64,000 bases of DNA, taken from NCBI RefSeq assembly GCF_000003195.3, contig NC_012878.2, positions 38,812,751 to 38,876,750 of the forward strand. The letters run 5' to 3'. Shown piece by piece: positions 11,022 through 23,100 of the stretch. A model generated the notes under the pieces. The model was not told the origin of the DNA. It made no database searches and worked only from the letters and a program-made list of their open reading frames with translations. This DNA comes from Sorghum bicolor. Lineage: Eukaryota > Streptophyta > Magnoliopsida > Poales > Poaceae. A program made the position numbers and the translations under genes. Position 1 is the first letter of the stretch. The number at the start of each line of letters is the position of its first letter.

Positions 11022-12535
11022 TGTTGACACTAGCTAACACCACTTAGATACTAGGTTGTCATCCCTAGCATGGCGCCAGAGTGTACAAAGGTATTTATAA
11101 ATGTAAAGGCTCTCTAGAAAATAATCTATTCTATCCGCAAGAGCACAGATAAAACACCTCATTGTAGCATTTCCCCAGGATAAGTATTCCAGGTATCGTT
11201 ATTTATAATTTTGCTCAAGGGATCTAAAGAAGATGGAATTAAATCAAGGGACAAAATCTATCAAGGCATAGACTAGAGATAAACTTGCAAGAACATGATT
11301 ACTAATGAGAAACTCGTCACACAGTCACTTACTTTAGCAGGGGGTAAACCATAAAGATAATGACAATAAAGTATAAGTTCATGGGTAGATAGCACAGCGA
11401 TTAGAAAATAGACTACTCCTCATATATGTAGGTGATGTCGGATTAGCTAGAGAATGGATTCTATGTTATCTACTAACTACTAAGTCATAATCTACTCTAG
11501 TTATCTACAAGATCATATATAGCATAAAAGACTCTTCATTCATGTATAAGGAACATTGATAAAGTAAATCAGAGCATCGCATGACTTACTCCACAATACC
11601 GGTTCTGCCTGTCCTATCAACGGAGGGTGGACTATATAAGAATCAACGAAGCTGTCACTATCGCGAACTACCACACGACCCGGCCAATAGGATACATTTG
11701 TCGATAAATAACATCTAAGCACCACGCTCACATGTGATCTATCACCTAACTCCCTCGCGTCAAGAGCAAAGCGCTTTGCAAACTTATACATAAACTCATT
11801 ATCAATTAGAACTATATCAAATATAGAACTAGAGCAAACTAAGAACATAATAATTAGAGACATAATGCAATTAGAACAATAGAATTAGAGAAAGATATGA
11901 ATAATACCAATCTTTATTACCGAAGATCCGAATCCAGAGCGTAGTGCTCTACTTCTCTAATTGCTATCTAATCAAACCTCTAAACTTGAAGGATTAGGGA
12001 GTAGCTAATTCTAATTCTCTGTGGGAGAGAAGCTCTAAACCCTAACTTTGATGGCTACCTCTGAATAATGATTTCTCCTCTCTCCTCCAGGGGCCAGGGG
12101 GTCTGGTTTTATAGTCCCCTCAAGTGAACGTGAGCCATTGGATCAAACCGACATAGATTGTATGGTTTAGATTGATCCTTTAGGTCGGTGGAGAGTTGTC
12201 CCGAAGCAGAGTCCTGGTTGGCTTCCTGGCCAGGGCGGGCGCCCAAGGGGGGTGGGCGGCCGCCCAGCTCCCGAGCCCGAATCGCGTCCCGTTCGTTCCC
12301 GTGGCTTCTGGATCCTTCTAGATTGAGGAAAATTGCGCGGTACGTAATTATCTCGTTGTAAACATGACATGTCGGCCTTCTCTCTCTATTTTCTGATAAA
12401 CCCCTGCAGAAATAGATAAACACCAAAACTCGTGGAATTCTGTCAGATAAAACCCTAATTCTAGATGTTTGTTTTATATTGATCCTTTTTCATGTTTATT
12501 TGATTATTAATTTTAGTACTTAAGGACCGTCAACA
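11022..12535 (-). repeat. 3' LTR of element F
   Basis: A 1514-bp copy with TGTTGACACT...ACCGTCAACA ends. A TATA box (minus CTATAAAAC) lies near 12105-12113, and paired GC palindromes at 12232-12244 and 12252-12266. It differs from the 5' LTR by scattered substitutions and a one-base indel (GTAGTGC against GTAGGTGC). The ORFs 11540-11863 and 12109-12426 recur in the other LTR only because the LTR itself is duplicated. Confidence 0.92.
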
Positions 12536-12555
12536 AACTCCACCAAGCTTACCCT
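12536..12555 (-). promoter_or_regulatory. 3' polypurine tract of element F
   Basis: The minus strand reads GGTAAGCTTGGTGGAGTT immediately before the 3' LTR. This is the expected position for priming plus-strand DNA synthesis. One T interrupts the G run, compared with AAGCTTGGGGGAG in sister elements. Confidence 0.8.
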
Positions 12556-14079
12556 TTGCTCGTCCCTGAGCAAACAGCTAAACTCAGACGGATCAGGAGT
12601 TGCTTCGATGTTTTCTTTCCTGACAGGCACACATGCTTTTACATAAAAATTCTTCCAGATTAGAGTGAAGTGTTATGGAGTTTAGTACCTGCACTTAAAT
12701 CTTAAGTAATTGAAAGACAAAATAGTTAAGTCAAGCACTATCCCTCCTGTCTATACTTCACTTTTGTTCTAGAGTTTTGTCATAAGTTTTCAAAATAAAA
12801 CTCAGAGTTCCCAGCAATAATCTCTTAAGTCTCTCTATATGTGGTATTTGTGGATCCTTACCATAATGTCACTTACCTATAGCTAATGGAATATTTAAGT
12901 GGAGCTCATAGGAGTGGAAAACAGCTCATACATATGTTGTCTAATCGAGCCATGGATCCAAAGGAACTCAGCATATAATTAAATCAAGATGTGCATGTGT
13001 GATGGAGTAAATGATAGTGATGGTGAAAATGCATAACTGATAATAAAATTTACTTCTCATTGCTCCTCATATTGCTATCTCTTTTCTTCTTTGATCTTTG
13101 CTTTGGGAGAACATGGGCTATCTGTTTTTCTTCTTTTTTTTTCAGGTGGGTAGTGGATACCCCTAATTCTACTGTCGGACACTTGTCCATTTTTTCCGCT
13201 CAAGTGCGCATCTTTGTACCCCTAATTCTACTTCGGACACTTGTCCATTTTTACCTCTTGTCTCACTCTTTTTCTTTCTTTTTCGAGGTTCCGGGCACTT
13301 GCCCCTTTTTATTTCCTCGCATATTTTTGCATAACCCATGCCTCTTCTGCATTGAATCTTTTTAGAGAGAGAGAATAACAATATTTGGGACAGTGAGTGA
13401 TAATATATTTTTAGCAATTTTAATGATTGATGATGAATGCTGTGGTAGATGTGTGCAAGTGAATATCTTAATTTAACCACATGAAAAGCTCCTAAGGGTC
13501 TACATAGCTCGATCAAACTCAATGTGAATATAGTGAAAGATGTTATAGCAAGTATGGCTGTGGTAGGTAATTTTGTTATGCTAGGAACTCATCATGTGAT
13601 TTGTAAGTTTTCAAAATAAATCTCCAGAACTTAGTGTAGTAGAAATAGGATAAACAGTAGCTCAACTTTATATCATGCCTTTCTTTTACCTGGACTTTAG
13701 TTTTATGCTTCCCAAAGATAGTAGTTTTAGTTTTAGTAATTCCTGGAAGAATTCTAATATAAAAGCTAGGTGCTTGTAAGTAAGCAAACAGAGCAACTAT
13801 TCATCATTTCCATCATGTATATTTTTGGTCTTTTTATTTTTCTAGAGATTAAACTTAGCAGAAAAAATAAAACACACTTATCTACACACTCTTTTTATTT
13901 TGTTTTCGTGTTTATAAAGTGCAGTAAATTAAAGCAAGAAAATATTTATTTGGTTTTCTAAATTTTCCTTTTAAGGTAAATTAAATACTAGAATAAAAAA
14001 GAATAAATAAGAAGAGCAAATAAAAACTTACTCGATAAATTTGGGAGGAACTCCCCCAAGCTCGATGTTGACGTCGGTC
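12556..14079 (-). other. Non-coding region of element F between accessory ORF and 3' LTR
   Basis: No conserved ORF is seen. It contains an imperfect direct repeat of about 38 bp, with CGGACACTTGTCCATTTTT as core, at about 13157-13197 and 13217-13256. A second purine-tract-like motif lies at 14049-14062 (minus GAGCTTGGGGGAG) just past the accessory ORF stop. The region is colinear with 34122-35780 of element I and, more weakly, with 41619-42354 and 49845-50620 of element K. It is therefore a conserved 3' module, not random filler. Short ORFs 13060-13365 and 13169-13522 overlap on opposite strands and are not supported. Confidence 0.7.
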
Positions 14080-15387
14080 TTACCCGATGTTCCAGAACCG
14101 CATCATGGTTGTGATGTTGTCGTTCATTGTTGTTGTATCTTGTCTCAGCTCTTCTACTGCAGCGGCATGGTCCTGGTTCCATTTTTGTTGCTTTTCTAGG
14201 AGTCTTCCATGTTCTGCTTGCGTGTTCTGGATGTCGAGGAGGGTGTTGTCGGTACGAGTGAAGAAAGCACCGGCCTCTTGATAGTAATCATTCGTGAAGG
14301 CGTAGGAGGCGTCGGAGTATCGTCCTGCATCAAATTGGGGTGGAGGTCTGGATCCTGAAGCTCCATATGGATCAGTGGAGTACCTGCCCATATGAAAAGG
14401 CGGGTTTGTCCACTGGTGATCTTGGCTCTCCGGCCATGTCTCCTCTGTTGGCTCTTGTGGTTGCGCATGACGAGCCCATGGGTCTCGAAGGACTCGTGGA
14501 TTGTAATCGCAATAATGCAGGTGCGCTGCTTCTTCTGGTCCAAGGTCAGCTCCATACCAGGTGCGTTCTCGGTGAGTGGTTATCCTTTCAGATGCCACTC
14601 GCTGTGGAGTTCTCTGGTTCACTGGTGTTGCTGCAATCTCAATCAAAAAGTTTTGCACAGAGTAGAGGCCAAGGTTCGGGTTAGGTAACCGAATCTTGCC
14701 TTTATCATCATACAGCATATACATTATATTCCCCTCTTTCTTTAACATCCGAGCTTGTCTAAATGTGTCATAGCCATGATAAATTCTTAATTCTTCTATG
14801 AAGTCCAACGATGAGTTTTCTAGTAAGTGAAGATTAGTGGCTAGACGAGTGATAAGTGAAGTACATCCTACTGGTCCCTGAAGACTAGGTATACTAAGCC
14901 AATGTGAAACTAATAGTGTAACAGGTGAAGTGGGTACTTTACTAATAGCAGCATATAAAAGTTGTAAATCTCCTACTCTTACTTTCCTAATATCATCATG
15001 ATAGAAAAAGATTGTACCCAAGCCATTTGTGAAACATCCTAAGAGTGGGGTGTTCCATGTCACTGGTTCGGGCTTGACTATAAAAATTATCTCTAGATAT
15101 TTCTCTCCAAAACTGGTGTCTCTCAAAATTGGGTAAATCGGAGTCAATGTTCAGGATGCACCTTGAAGAGAAACCAAGATGGTCGCTCAGCTCTCTCCAA
15201 GATAACATGATTTCCTGTTTGAACATCCGAAAAACAATTCCCCCCTCATAGTATTGTAAGGTGCAAAGAAATTCGAGGGTGAGAAGACGAGAACCCAGCT
15301 CAGTTATATTCCAAAAATTTGTCCAACCCATCATTTGAAAAATTAAGTCAAATTCAGTGTCCATACCTGTTTCTTGTAGTAGGATTG

Positions 15388-16083
15388 TGTTGATGCAAAA
15401 CTGATCTGCAAACACAAAGGGCTAATACCCGATTCAAACGTTAAGGCGTGCCAGCCGATTTGACCTTGCTATCGGCAAAGGTGATAACTCGAATACTTTA
15501 GTCCTGACAACAGCGATGCGCCCGGATGTCACGGCTAAGAGGTACTCACGCGGAACTTGAGAACACGCCGAGCTTAAGTCGACGAATTCCTAAGAACTCG
15601 TAACAAAAGGAAAAAGTATGACGAAGTCGTCGAAAAGTAAATGCTGGAATATGAGTAAAAACGTGTGTTTGATTCATTGATTGATTTTTTATTACAAGGC
15701 CCTAGGGTCTATATTTATACCCTGCTCAAAGAGCTACAACCAGACACGATTAGAATTCGAATTCCAAATTACACGGAATCCGTATACAAAACGATGCAAA
15801 TAATTAAGGAAATAACAAAACTATCCCTCGTGACAAACCGAAACTCCTCCACATAACGACCGGCAGCTTCCGGACTCCCTCTTTGCATCATCGGCAGACC
15901 CTTTGCCATAGTCATCGGCAGACTTTCTTATCTAGCCATCGGTACCATATTACTGCCTGTGGACTTAGTCACGTTCAACTTCTCCCTCATCGGCAACCAT
16001 CCTCATCGGCAACCCACTTTGTAAACATCGTACTGCCACCTTATCCTGCCATCCTAGACACGTGCCCAAAAACGGTGTCAACA
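15388..16083 (-). repeat. 3' LTR of element G
   Basis: A 696-bp unit with TGTTGATGCA...GGTGTCAACA ends. A minus-strand TATA box (GTATAAATAT) lies at 15711-15720. Four of the six exact ATCGGC/GCCGAT motifs of the LTR cluster at 15885-16015, upstream of this TATA in U3. The other two form a facing pair at 15453-15476 in U5. Confidence 0.95.
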
Positions 16084-16100
16084 CATGCCCCCCAGTTTCG
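16084..16100 (-). promoter_or_regulatory. Polypurine tract of element G
   Basis: The minus strand reads CCGAAACTGGGGGGCATG immediately before the 3' LTR. The G6 run is a normal purine tract for Gypsy plus-strand priming and confirms that the left LTR is the 3' one. Confidence 0.8.
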
Positions 16101-16270
16101 GAGTATAAAACTATTAATGCTCCGAAATTCTCTGCAGTAATGATGCCTTTTCCCGCAATTAATGCTCCTAATCTGGTAACCGACAACCTCAATCTGAACA
16201 ACTCTGATCCTATTCCTCCGCAGATTCCTCGAAATCCCCAACTTCCTAAACGGGCATTTTTCTCAGTCGT

Positions 16271-16391
16271 ACATCGGCAACAATACCGTTACAAAGATCT
16301 GCCGATGTTCTGACCAGGATATTCGCACAAACGGTTACTTCCCCTCTATCCGCCCATCGGCAATATGACCGTTATAGAATATTGCCGATGG
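16271..16391. repeat. Two inverted repeats of the ATCGGCA motif upstream of the PMD promoter
   Basis: The first is ACATCGGCA (16271-16279) with TGCCGATGT (16300-16308). The second is CCATCGGCAATAT (16354-16366) with ATATTGCCGATGG (16379-16391), a perfect 13-bp inverted repeat around a 12-bp spacer. Each is followed by a similar tail (GACCAGGA...TCGCACA), so the two are diverged tandem copies of about 83 bp. They lie 180-300 bp upstream of the antisense TATA box and 550-680 bp from the U3 TATA box, in the region between two promoters facing away from each other. Confidence 0.85.
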
Positions 16392-16565
16392 ACCGACCAG
16401 GAGATCTCGCACAGTAAAATATCTTCAGATAATGACCGCTTCCCGTCAAATCACCTGCACAATCCCTGGATTACCGTGCGAACAGTTACCATATCCACCT
16501 GAGTACCCTCGGATTTCTCGGATGCGGCAAAGAGATAAGTCGGATTTGCCCTTGCCCATTTTGTC

Positions 16566-16575
16566 CTATAAATAG
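16566..16575 (+). promoter_or_regulatory. TATA box of the antisense PMD gene
   Basis: CTATAAATAG on the plus strand is a near-ideal plant TATA box, 149-158 bp upstream of the ATG at 16724. The following leader is pyrimidine-rich and Ala/Ser-codon-like, typical of a monocot 5' UTR. This supports the view that the antisense gene has its own promoter and does not depend on the LTR. Confidence 0.7.
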
Positions 16576-16723
16576 TTCCTTCTTGGGTACTCCTTCCCCA
16601 TCACACCATTCTACTACCCAACTTTACTTTTCCAGCGGCGGCGCCACCAAAAACTTCTAAGGTCTCCGACAAGTACGCCTCTTCACCAACTCCGGCGCCT
16701 TCACACGCTTCCTTCGCAGCAAG

Positions 16724-19700
16724 ATGGCCGTCGGGTTCGTCGTCCCTGAGGTCAAATCTCCACCCCGTCTTCTGTATTTTTCTTCATATCCCTGTTCACT
16801 CGCAATTCTTTTACTGAACATCTTCCTTTTCTTTCCTCTTTGTATTTCTTTTTACGCCCAAAATCAGTAGGAATTGTCCAACAAAATTGTCATCCCCACC
16901 GATCAACCACACCTTCAATGCCTCGGCCCTCTAGGGGACCCAGATCCAACTGACCTTATCAACGCAGAAACCAACAGGATCCCCTTCAGAGCCGAAAATT
17001 TTTCCTTAGATCTGTGGAAGGACACCTTCCGCTCTTGGCCCAGCCCAACTGTAGGGTGTAAAGACTGGTTCTTGAGGGTCAGCAACTCTAATGAAGTTCA
17101 GTGGGGTGAAAGGAATCTAGCCCAATGCATTAGATTGTCCATTGCCGATATGCATAGGAACGAGTCACTGCTGATAGTTGCATCCTACTTTTGGTCAGAC
17201 ACCCTCAATGCTTTTGCCTTTGGCCACGGCCCTGCTTCTCCTACTCTTGCCGATGTAGCCATGCTTACTGGTCTAGATATATCTTCTGCCGATAGCACCC
17301 ACTTTTTTGATACTGCCCCTAGTGCCAAAGTGGAGACTCGCGCTATCGGCGGTTGGTCGGGGTACATTCAGAAGTACCGTGGGAAAGGATCTGTCACCAT
17401 AAGGGAACAAACCACCTTTCTGAACATGTGGCTGGACAAGTTTGTATTCTGTGGTCGATCGGCAGGACCGACTTCTGTCTACCTATCGGCAGCAGAAAGA
17501 CTGGCTAACGGTGGCCGATTCCCTCTCGGCGATACTTGCTTGGCGCTGTTTACCACCTTCTCCATCAAGTAGCCCAGAAACTTCTGCTCGGCCAATCCAC
17601 TGGCAACTTGGGAGGCCCCTGGTGGTTTGTCAACATGTGGCTCAATCTGCATCTGCACAAGCGTCTCAACTTCAACCTGTTCACACAGCGTTTCCCAAGA
17701 GATATAGCTGAAAACCATGTATTGGGTGAAGAGGAATCGGCAACACGCGCCCCCTTGAACTTTGGCGAAGCTGTCATAGTTCTGCCTGCTTGAGGGGGTA
17801 ATCCAGATCAGATCGGCCGATTCTTCTAGACTCTGTATGAGGGTTTGACCAGAGACGAACGACCATGGTTGGCTTATGATGACCCAGATAGCATGCTCCC
17901 TCTGACCTTCAATCCATTTGATGAAGCTCTCGACAGGGACAATGAGGTGATGATGGCAATTGTGACTCCCAGAATCATTCCAGTGAATTTCTTTGGTAGC
18001 ACAAAAACCTCCCCTCAAACTTACGAATTTTACAATCCATCGGCATTAGCTCGCCAGTTAGCTTTCGGCCAGTTGCCGATTGCACTTCCTTATGCCGATG
18101 TGATAAAACCCAGAGAAACTATCAACAACCTTCTTGAGTGGACTCGAGCAGCCCAACTACCACCAAACGCCGATATAGATGTAGATCTGTCAGAATGGGT
18201 TCCGGCTGCTTTTATCACTCAGGCATACAAGTTATGGTGGGCAGAATGGAAAGAGCATCTATTCTGCAGATCGGCACTTTCATACTGCGGCATGATTGAC
18301 TCCGAATACGAAGTTCCCGATGACACTGTAAGTAACTCAAACCAACGTTTCATTTTCTCAATATTACCTCCATCGGCAGCTTACCCTTGTATTCCTTTTG
18401 CAGGTTGACAATATTCCTCCATTGGTTAGCAGGAGTGGCAGGCCGATCGACTTGTTTCCATCAGGCCCGATTTCCTCAATCGGCCACAATGCTCCCACTC
18501 TAGCTTCCATCGTGCATCGGGGTGTACGCCTCAGGAAAGTCACCACCAGAAGAACCCAGACATCACCAACGGTTGCTGCTCCCACTCTTGCGCGGGCTTT
18601 CAAGGCAATTTGTCAAATCTTTTCCTTTATGCTGACTATCTTTATATCGGCTATATTTATGCTTATAAACTCTTGTTCATTATTGCAGCAAACCGGCGCA
18701 TCGGCGAAAGCCAGGTGTGAGAGTACCGATGCCCCCCAGTCTAGCCAACCCAAGAGAAAGGGCACCACGGGTGCTAAGACTGGAACAAAGCGCCAGAAGG
18801 TAGCAAATCCCCCTCCTCCTCCGGTATCTCCAATTCCGGTGGAGTCTTCTCCTTCTTCTCCAGAAGCCCAGCCACAGCAAGCACCATCTCCCCCACCTAT
18901 GCAGGAAGCACCACAGATAGAAGAACCCCAACAGGAAGGATCTCAAACAGAAGATGCATCAGCTGACATGGGTGAACAAACAACTGGCCCGGTGGGTCCA
19001 GTTATACCATCGGCAGTTCTCCCGATTCAGACAACCGTTGTCCCTCCTCTAGGTAACATACTTTAACAATATCGCTACCGATGAACTTATTCTTATTTAG
19101 TCTCATAACTCCTTTTGTCTTCTTTCAGTTGATATCGTTCCATCGGCAATCTCAGCCGATCAACCTGTAGCTCCATCGGCATCTTTGGCCGATCAGCCTG
19201 CAGCTCCGTCAGCACTTCTCAGTCAAAGACAAGAGATCGCCTTGAAGCAAGTAAGTCACCGCTTACCGTTAGCACTATTTGCCGATTCTCTGAGTATGAG
19301 CTAATTTTGCTTTCCCTCCCAGGAACAAGATTCTCCCGATAGCCTGTTCTCCTTCGCCATCGATCTCTCTGAAGAAGAAGGTGAAGAAGCAAGCTCTTCT
19401 CAGACGGTCGGCATCACATCGGCAGAGATCAGGGTCAGGCTGGAAGAATTGTCAGCTCTCCTTCACCAGGACACAGCGCAATTGGTTGATGATTCCGACC
19501 CTACCAAGACCCTGTTCAGAACTCTCAGAGGCCAAATCCCAGCCGATGTTGAAGAAATCCTGTTCCAAGCCGCTCATCTGGAGAGTCGCCAGCTGCAGTA
19601 CCAAAGAGCTTCTCGGCGGCTTGCCGATAGAGTCGCTCAGACTCAACTCTCCGATGAAATGAGGAAAGAGAAGCTTTTGACCGATGAGAAGCACAAGAAC

Positions 19701-20015
19701 ATCGGTATCCTGAGATCTTCTGGAGACGCGCTGAAGCAGAAGATATCCGATCTATCGGCAAGAAAAGAATCCCTGTTGACGGAGCTCAAGGAAGTAGAGA
19801 ACGCTCTGTCCCAAGCCCAACAGGAAGAGAGCCAATTGCCAGAGACCATCAGGCTTCTTGAGCACGAGCGAAATGCTCATGGTCGCAAGGCACTTCAACT
19901 GAAGAAGCTGAAGCCGATAGAAGGTTTTGCCGATGATGACATCAAGGAGATAGAAGCAGCCAACCAAATTCGGCTACGCGCTATATCGGCAATCCAGACG
20001 CTGCTTAACACATAG
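16724..20015 (+). pseudogene. Antisense plant mobile domain (PMD, aminotransferase-like) gene inside element G, multi-exon, broken in this copy
   Basis: Exons, inferred from splice signals and reading frame, are 16724-16750, 16871-18327, 18404-18604, 18689-19052, 19129-19250 and 19323-20015. All junctions keep frame. Introns end in TTTTGCAG, TATTGCAG, CTTTCAG and CCTCCCAG. Donors are mostly GTAAGT/GTAACA; one is GC (18605). Exon 2 encodes the PMD fold, with SLLIVASYFWSDTLNAFAFG, PTLADVAMLTGLD, LGAVYHLLHQV and GPWWFVNMWLNL. Later exons give a basic, Pro/Gln-rich segment (PKRKGTTG...KRQK, a likely nuclear signal) and a Glu/Lys/Leu-rich coiled coil (19449-19990). Host PMD proteins such as MAIN and MAIL1 are nuclear and affect transposon silencing and gene expression; PMD genes are known passengers of transposons. 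Breaks in this copy are a one-base frameshift near 17533 and in-frame stops TGA 17791-17793 and TAG near 17827-17829, both stops explicable by C-to-T changes. Confidence 0.8.
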
Positions 20016-20168
20016 AGTTTCCATCGGCATTGTATCTGCGCTTTCCTGCTTCCTCAGCTTTTAGTCTAGCCGATAGGACTGTTATCGGCACCTAAACTTT
20101 TGAAACACCAAGTGTTGTCCCCAAGCATTTGGATCCAGCCGATAGGAGTGTTATCGACACCTAAACTT
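20016..20168. repeat. Convergent 3' region between PMD gene and pol, with a 33-bp direct repeat
   Basis: The PMD stop (20013-20015) and the pol stop (complement of 20169-20171) face each other across 153 bp. The block AGCCGATAGGA...TGTTATCG...CACCTAAACTT occurs at 20068-20100 and again at 20137-20169, with about three differences. Each copy holds facing GCCGAT and ATCGGC-type motifs and could form a hairpin. It may act as a shared 3' processing region for the two opposing transcripts. Confidence 0.6.
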
Positions 20169-23100
20169 CTATGCATCGACCCATATACTGGGGTAGTACT
20201 TCTTTAAATATTTGTCGTTTAATGCTCTGGGAAATTCAATTCCTTCGAGGGTTTCTAGAATGTAGGCATTACCAGGAGCCGATCGACTTATCCGATAAGG
20301 ACCCTCCCAATTAGGAGACCACTTTCCAAACTTTGAACTTTTGGTCCCAATTGGTAAAATTAATTACCATACCAAATCCCCATCGGCAAACTCTTTAGCC
20401 TTCACTTTCTTATCATACCATCTAGCAACTCTCTTCTTATTTTCTTCTATACTCATTAAAGCTTTTAACCGATGCCCTGCTAGATCGTCCAATTCATCGG
20501 TCATCAAAGTGGCATAACCATCGGAAGTTAATTGATCTTGAAAAGATAATCGCCTAGATCCAGCCTTAATTTCCCAAGGCAACACTACATCATGTCCATA
20601 CACCAATTGATAGGGTGATACTTTGGTCGATCCATGACAAGCCATCCGATAAGACCACAATGCTTCATTTAATAATGTATGCCACCGCTTAGGATTTTCT
20701 TCAATCTTTCGTTTAATAAGCTTGATAATTCCTTTGTTAGACGCTTCGGCCTGCCCATTGGCTTGAGCATAACAAGAAGAGGAATTCAACACTTTAATTC
20801 CCATACCGATTGCGAATTCATCGAACTCCCCCGATGTGAACATGGTGCCCTGATCGGTAGTAATCGTTTGGGGAATCCCAAATCGGTAAATAATATGCTC
20901 CTTCACAAAATCAATCATATTGGCCGATGTGACTTTCTTCAAAGGAATAGCTTCAACCCACTTAGTGAAATAGTCAGTGGCAACTAGAATGAACTTATGC
21001 CCTTTGCTAGATGGTGGATAAATCTGGCCGATCAGATTGATGGCCCATCCCCGGAACGGCCAAGGCTTTATTATAGGATTCATAGCCGATGCGGGTGCTC
21101 TCTGGATATTACCAAACTTTTGACAACCTTGACATCCCTTGAAATATTTAAAACAATCTTCAAGTATGGTTGGCCAAAAATATCCATTCCTTCGAATCAT
21201 CCACTTCATCTTAAAAGCTGACTGATGCGCTCCACACACTCCTTCATGGATTTCCCCCATCAAACTTCTAGCTTCATCATCACCCAAGCATCGGAGAAGA
21301 ATTCCGTCGATAGTTCGATAATACAATTCATTTTCAAGGAGCACATACTTGGTTGCTTGAAATCGAACCCGTCTTTCAACTTTTTTGGATGGATCTTTTA
21401 GATAATCAATAATTTCTTTCCTCCAATCACCGGCACCGACTGCCGATGTCGCATTAATCATTGGCTGATATCCCGAGGCATGCTGAGCTAACCGATTAGC
21501 GTCTTCATTATGCAATCGGGGAACATGCTCCAATCGGAAATCCTTGAATTCCTTTAACAGTTGCATACTTCTCTCGAAATAAGTTATGAGAACTTCACTT
21601 CGGCATTCATAGCTTCCGGCCAGTTGATTTATAACCAACATAGAATCCCCGAATATTTCAACAGCATCAGCACGAACTTCTCTTAACAACTCCAATCCCT
21701 TGATCAGAGCCTGATACTCAGCCTGATTATTTGTTGATGTGGCAACAATCGGCAAGGAAAACTCATACTTCCTCCCCTTAGGGGAAACTAATACAATGCC
21801 GATTCCTGCCCCCCGGTCACAGGTAGATCCATCAAAGAAGAGCGTCCAGGGTACAATTTCCAAGGTTTCCACTAGACCGCAATGCTGAGTCACAAAATCG
21901 GCCATAATCTGCCCTTTGACTGCCTTAGCCGATTCGTAACGCAAATCGAACTCCGACAGCGCTAAAATCCATTTACCGATCCTACCACTCATAATCGGCA
22001 TAGACAGCATGTATCGGACCACGTCATCTTTGCAAACAACAGTGCATTCGGCCGATAACAGGTAATGTCTCAGCTTGATACATGAAAAATATAAGCATAA
22101 GCATAGTTTCTCAATGGCCGAATACCTGGTTTCAGCATCAATCAACCTCCTACTCAAATAATAAATTACCCTTTCTTTCCCTTCAAATTCTTGAACTAAA
22201 GCTGAACCGATAACCGATCCATCGGTAGATAAATACAATTTGAAGGGCTTCCCTTGTTGAGGTGGAACTAGAACTGGAGGATTTACTAGATACTTCTTGA
22301 TTTCATCCAGAGCCAACTGCTGTTCTTCTCCCCAAATAAACTCTTGATCGGCTTTCAATTTAAGAAGAGGACTGAAAGCACGAATCCTACCAGACAAATT
22401 CGATATAAATCTCCTGATAAAATTTACCTTGCCGATCAAGGATTGGAGCTCGGTTTTGTTGGTAGGGGCCACTATTTTATTGATGGCATCAATAGATCTT
22501 CGACTAATTTCAATACCCCTCTGATGTACCATGAAACCAAGAAACTGCCCTGCCGATACACCAAATGCACACTTGTTGGGATTCATCTTCAATCCATGCT
22601 TCCTTGTGCACTCTAACACTTTTTGTAAATCGGCAAGATGCTTTGAGAAATCTCCAGAGTTAACCACCACATCATCAATATAAATCTCCACGAGCTTGCC
22701 GATGAACTCATGAAATATAAAATTCATAGCCCTTTGATAGGTAGCACCAGCATTCTTCAACCCAAAAGTCATGACTATCCATTCAAATAGCCCAACATGA
22801 CCAGGACACCTGAATGCGGTTTTTGGAATATCCTCCTCCGCCATGAATATTTGATTGTAACCTGCATTACCATCCATGAAGCTGATGACCTGATGACCAG
22901 CCGCAGCATCAACCAGTAGATCGGCGACAGGCATTGGGTATCCATCCATCGGCGTAGCTTTATTGAGATTCCTGAAATCAATGCACACCCGAAGCTTCCC
23001 GTTCTTCTTGTAAACCGGAACAACATTGGAAATCCACTCGGCATACCGACACTGCCGAATAAACTTAGCTTCAATAAGTTTGGTGATTTTGGCCTTAATA

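Noticed and set aside
11060..11075. GGCGCC word in the LTR of element F as a second primer site
   Set aside because: It lacks the TTGCCGGGGA part and the AGCATTTC spacer; the true site is at 31020-31037.
11540..12426. ORFs repeated almost exactly at 31564-32451
   Set aside because: They are the two LTRs of element F; repetition reflects LTR identity, not a duplicated gene.
14087..14688. Plus-strand ORFs of 64-114 codons
   Set aside because: Shadows of the minus-strand accessory ORF of element F.
20679..22616. Plus-strand ORFs within pol
   Set aside because: Shadows of the minus-strand pol frame, which has clear RT, RNase H and integrase motifs.
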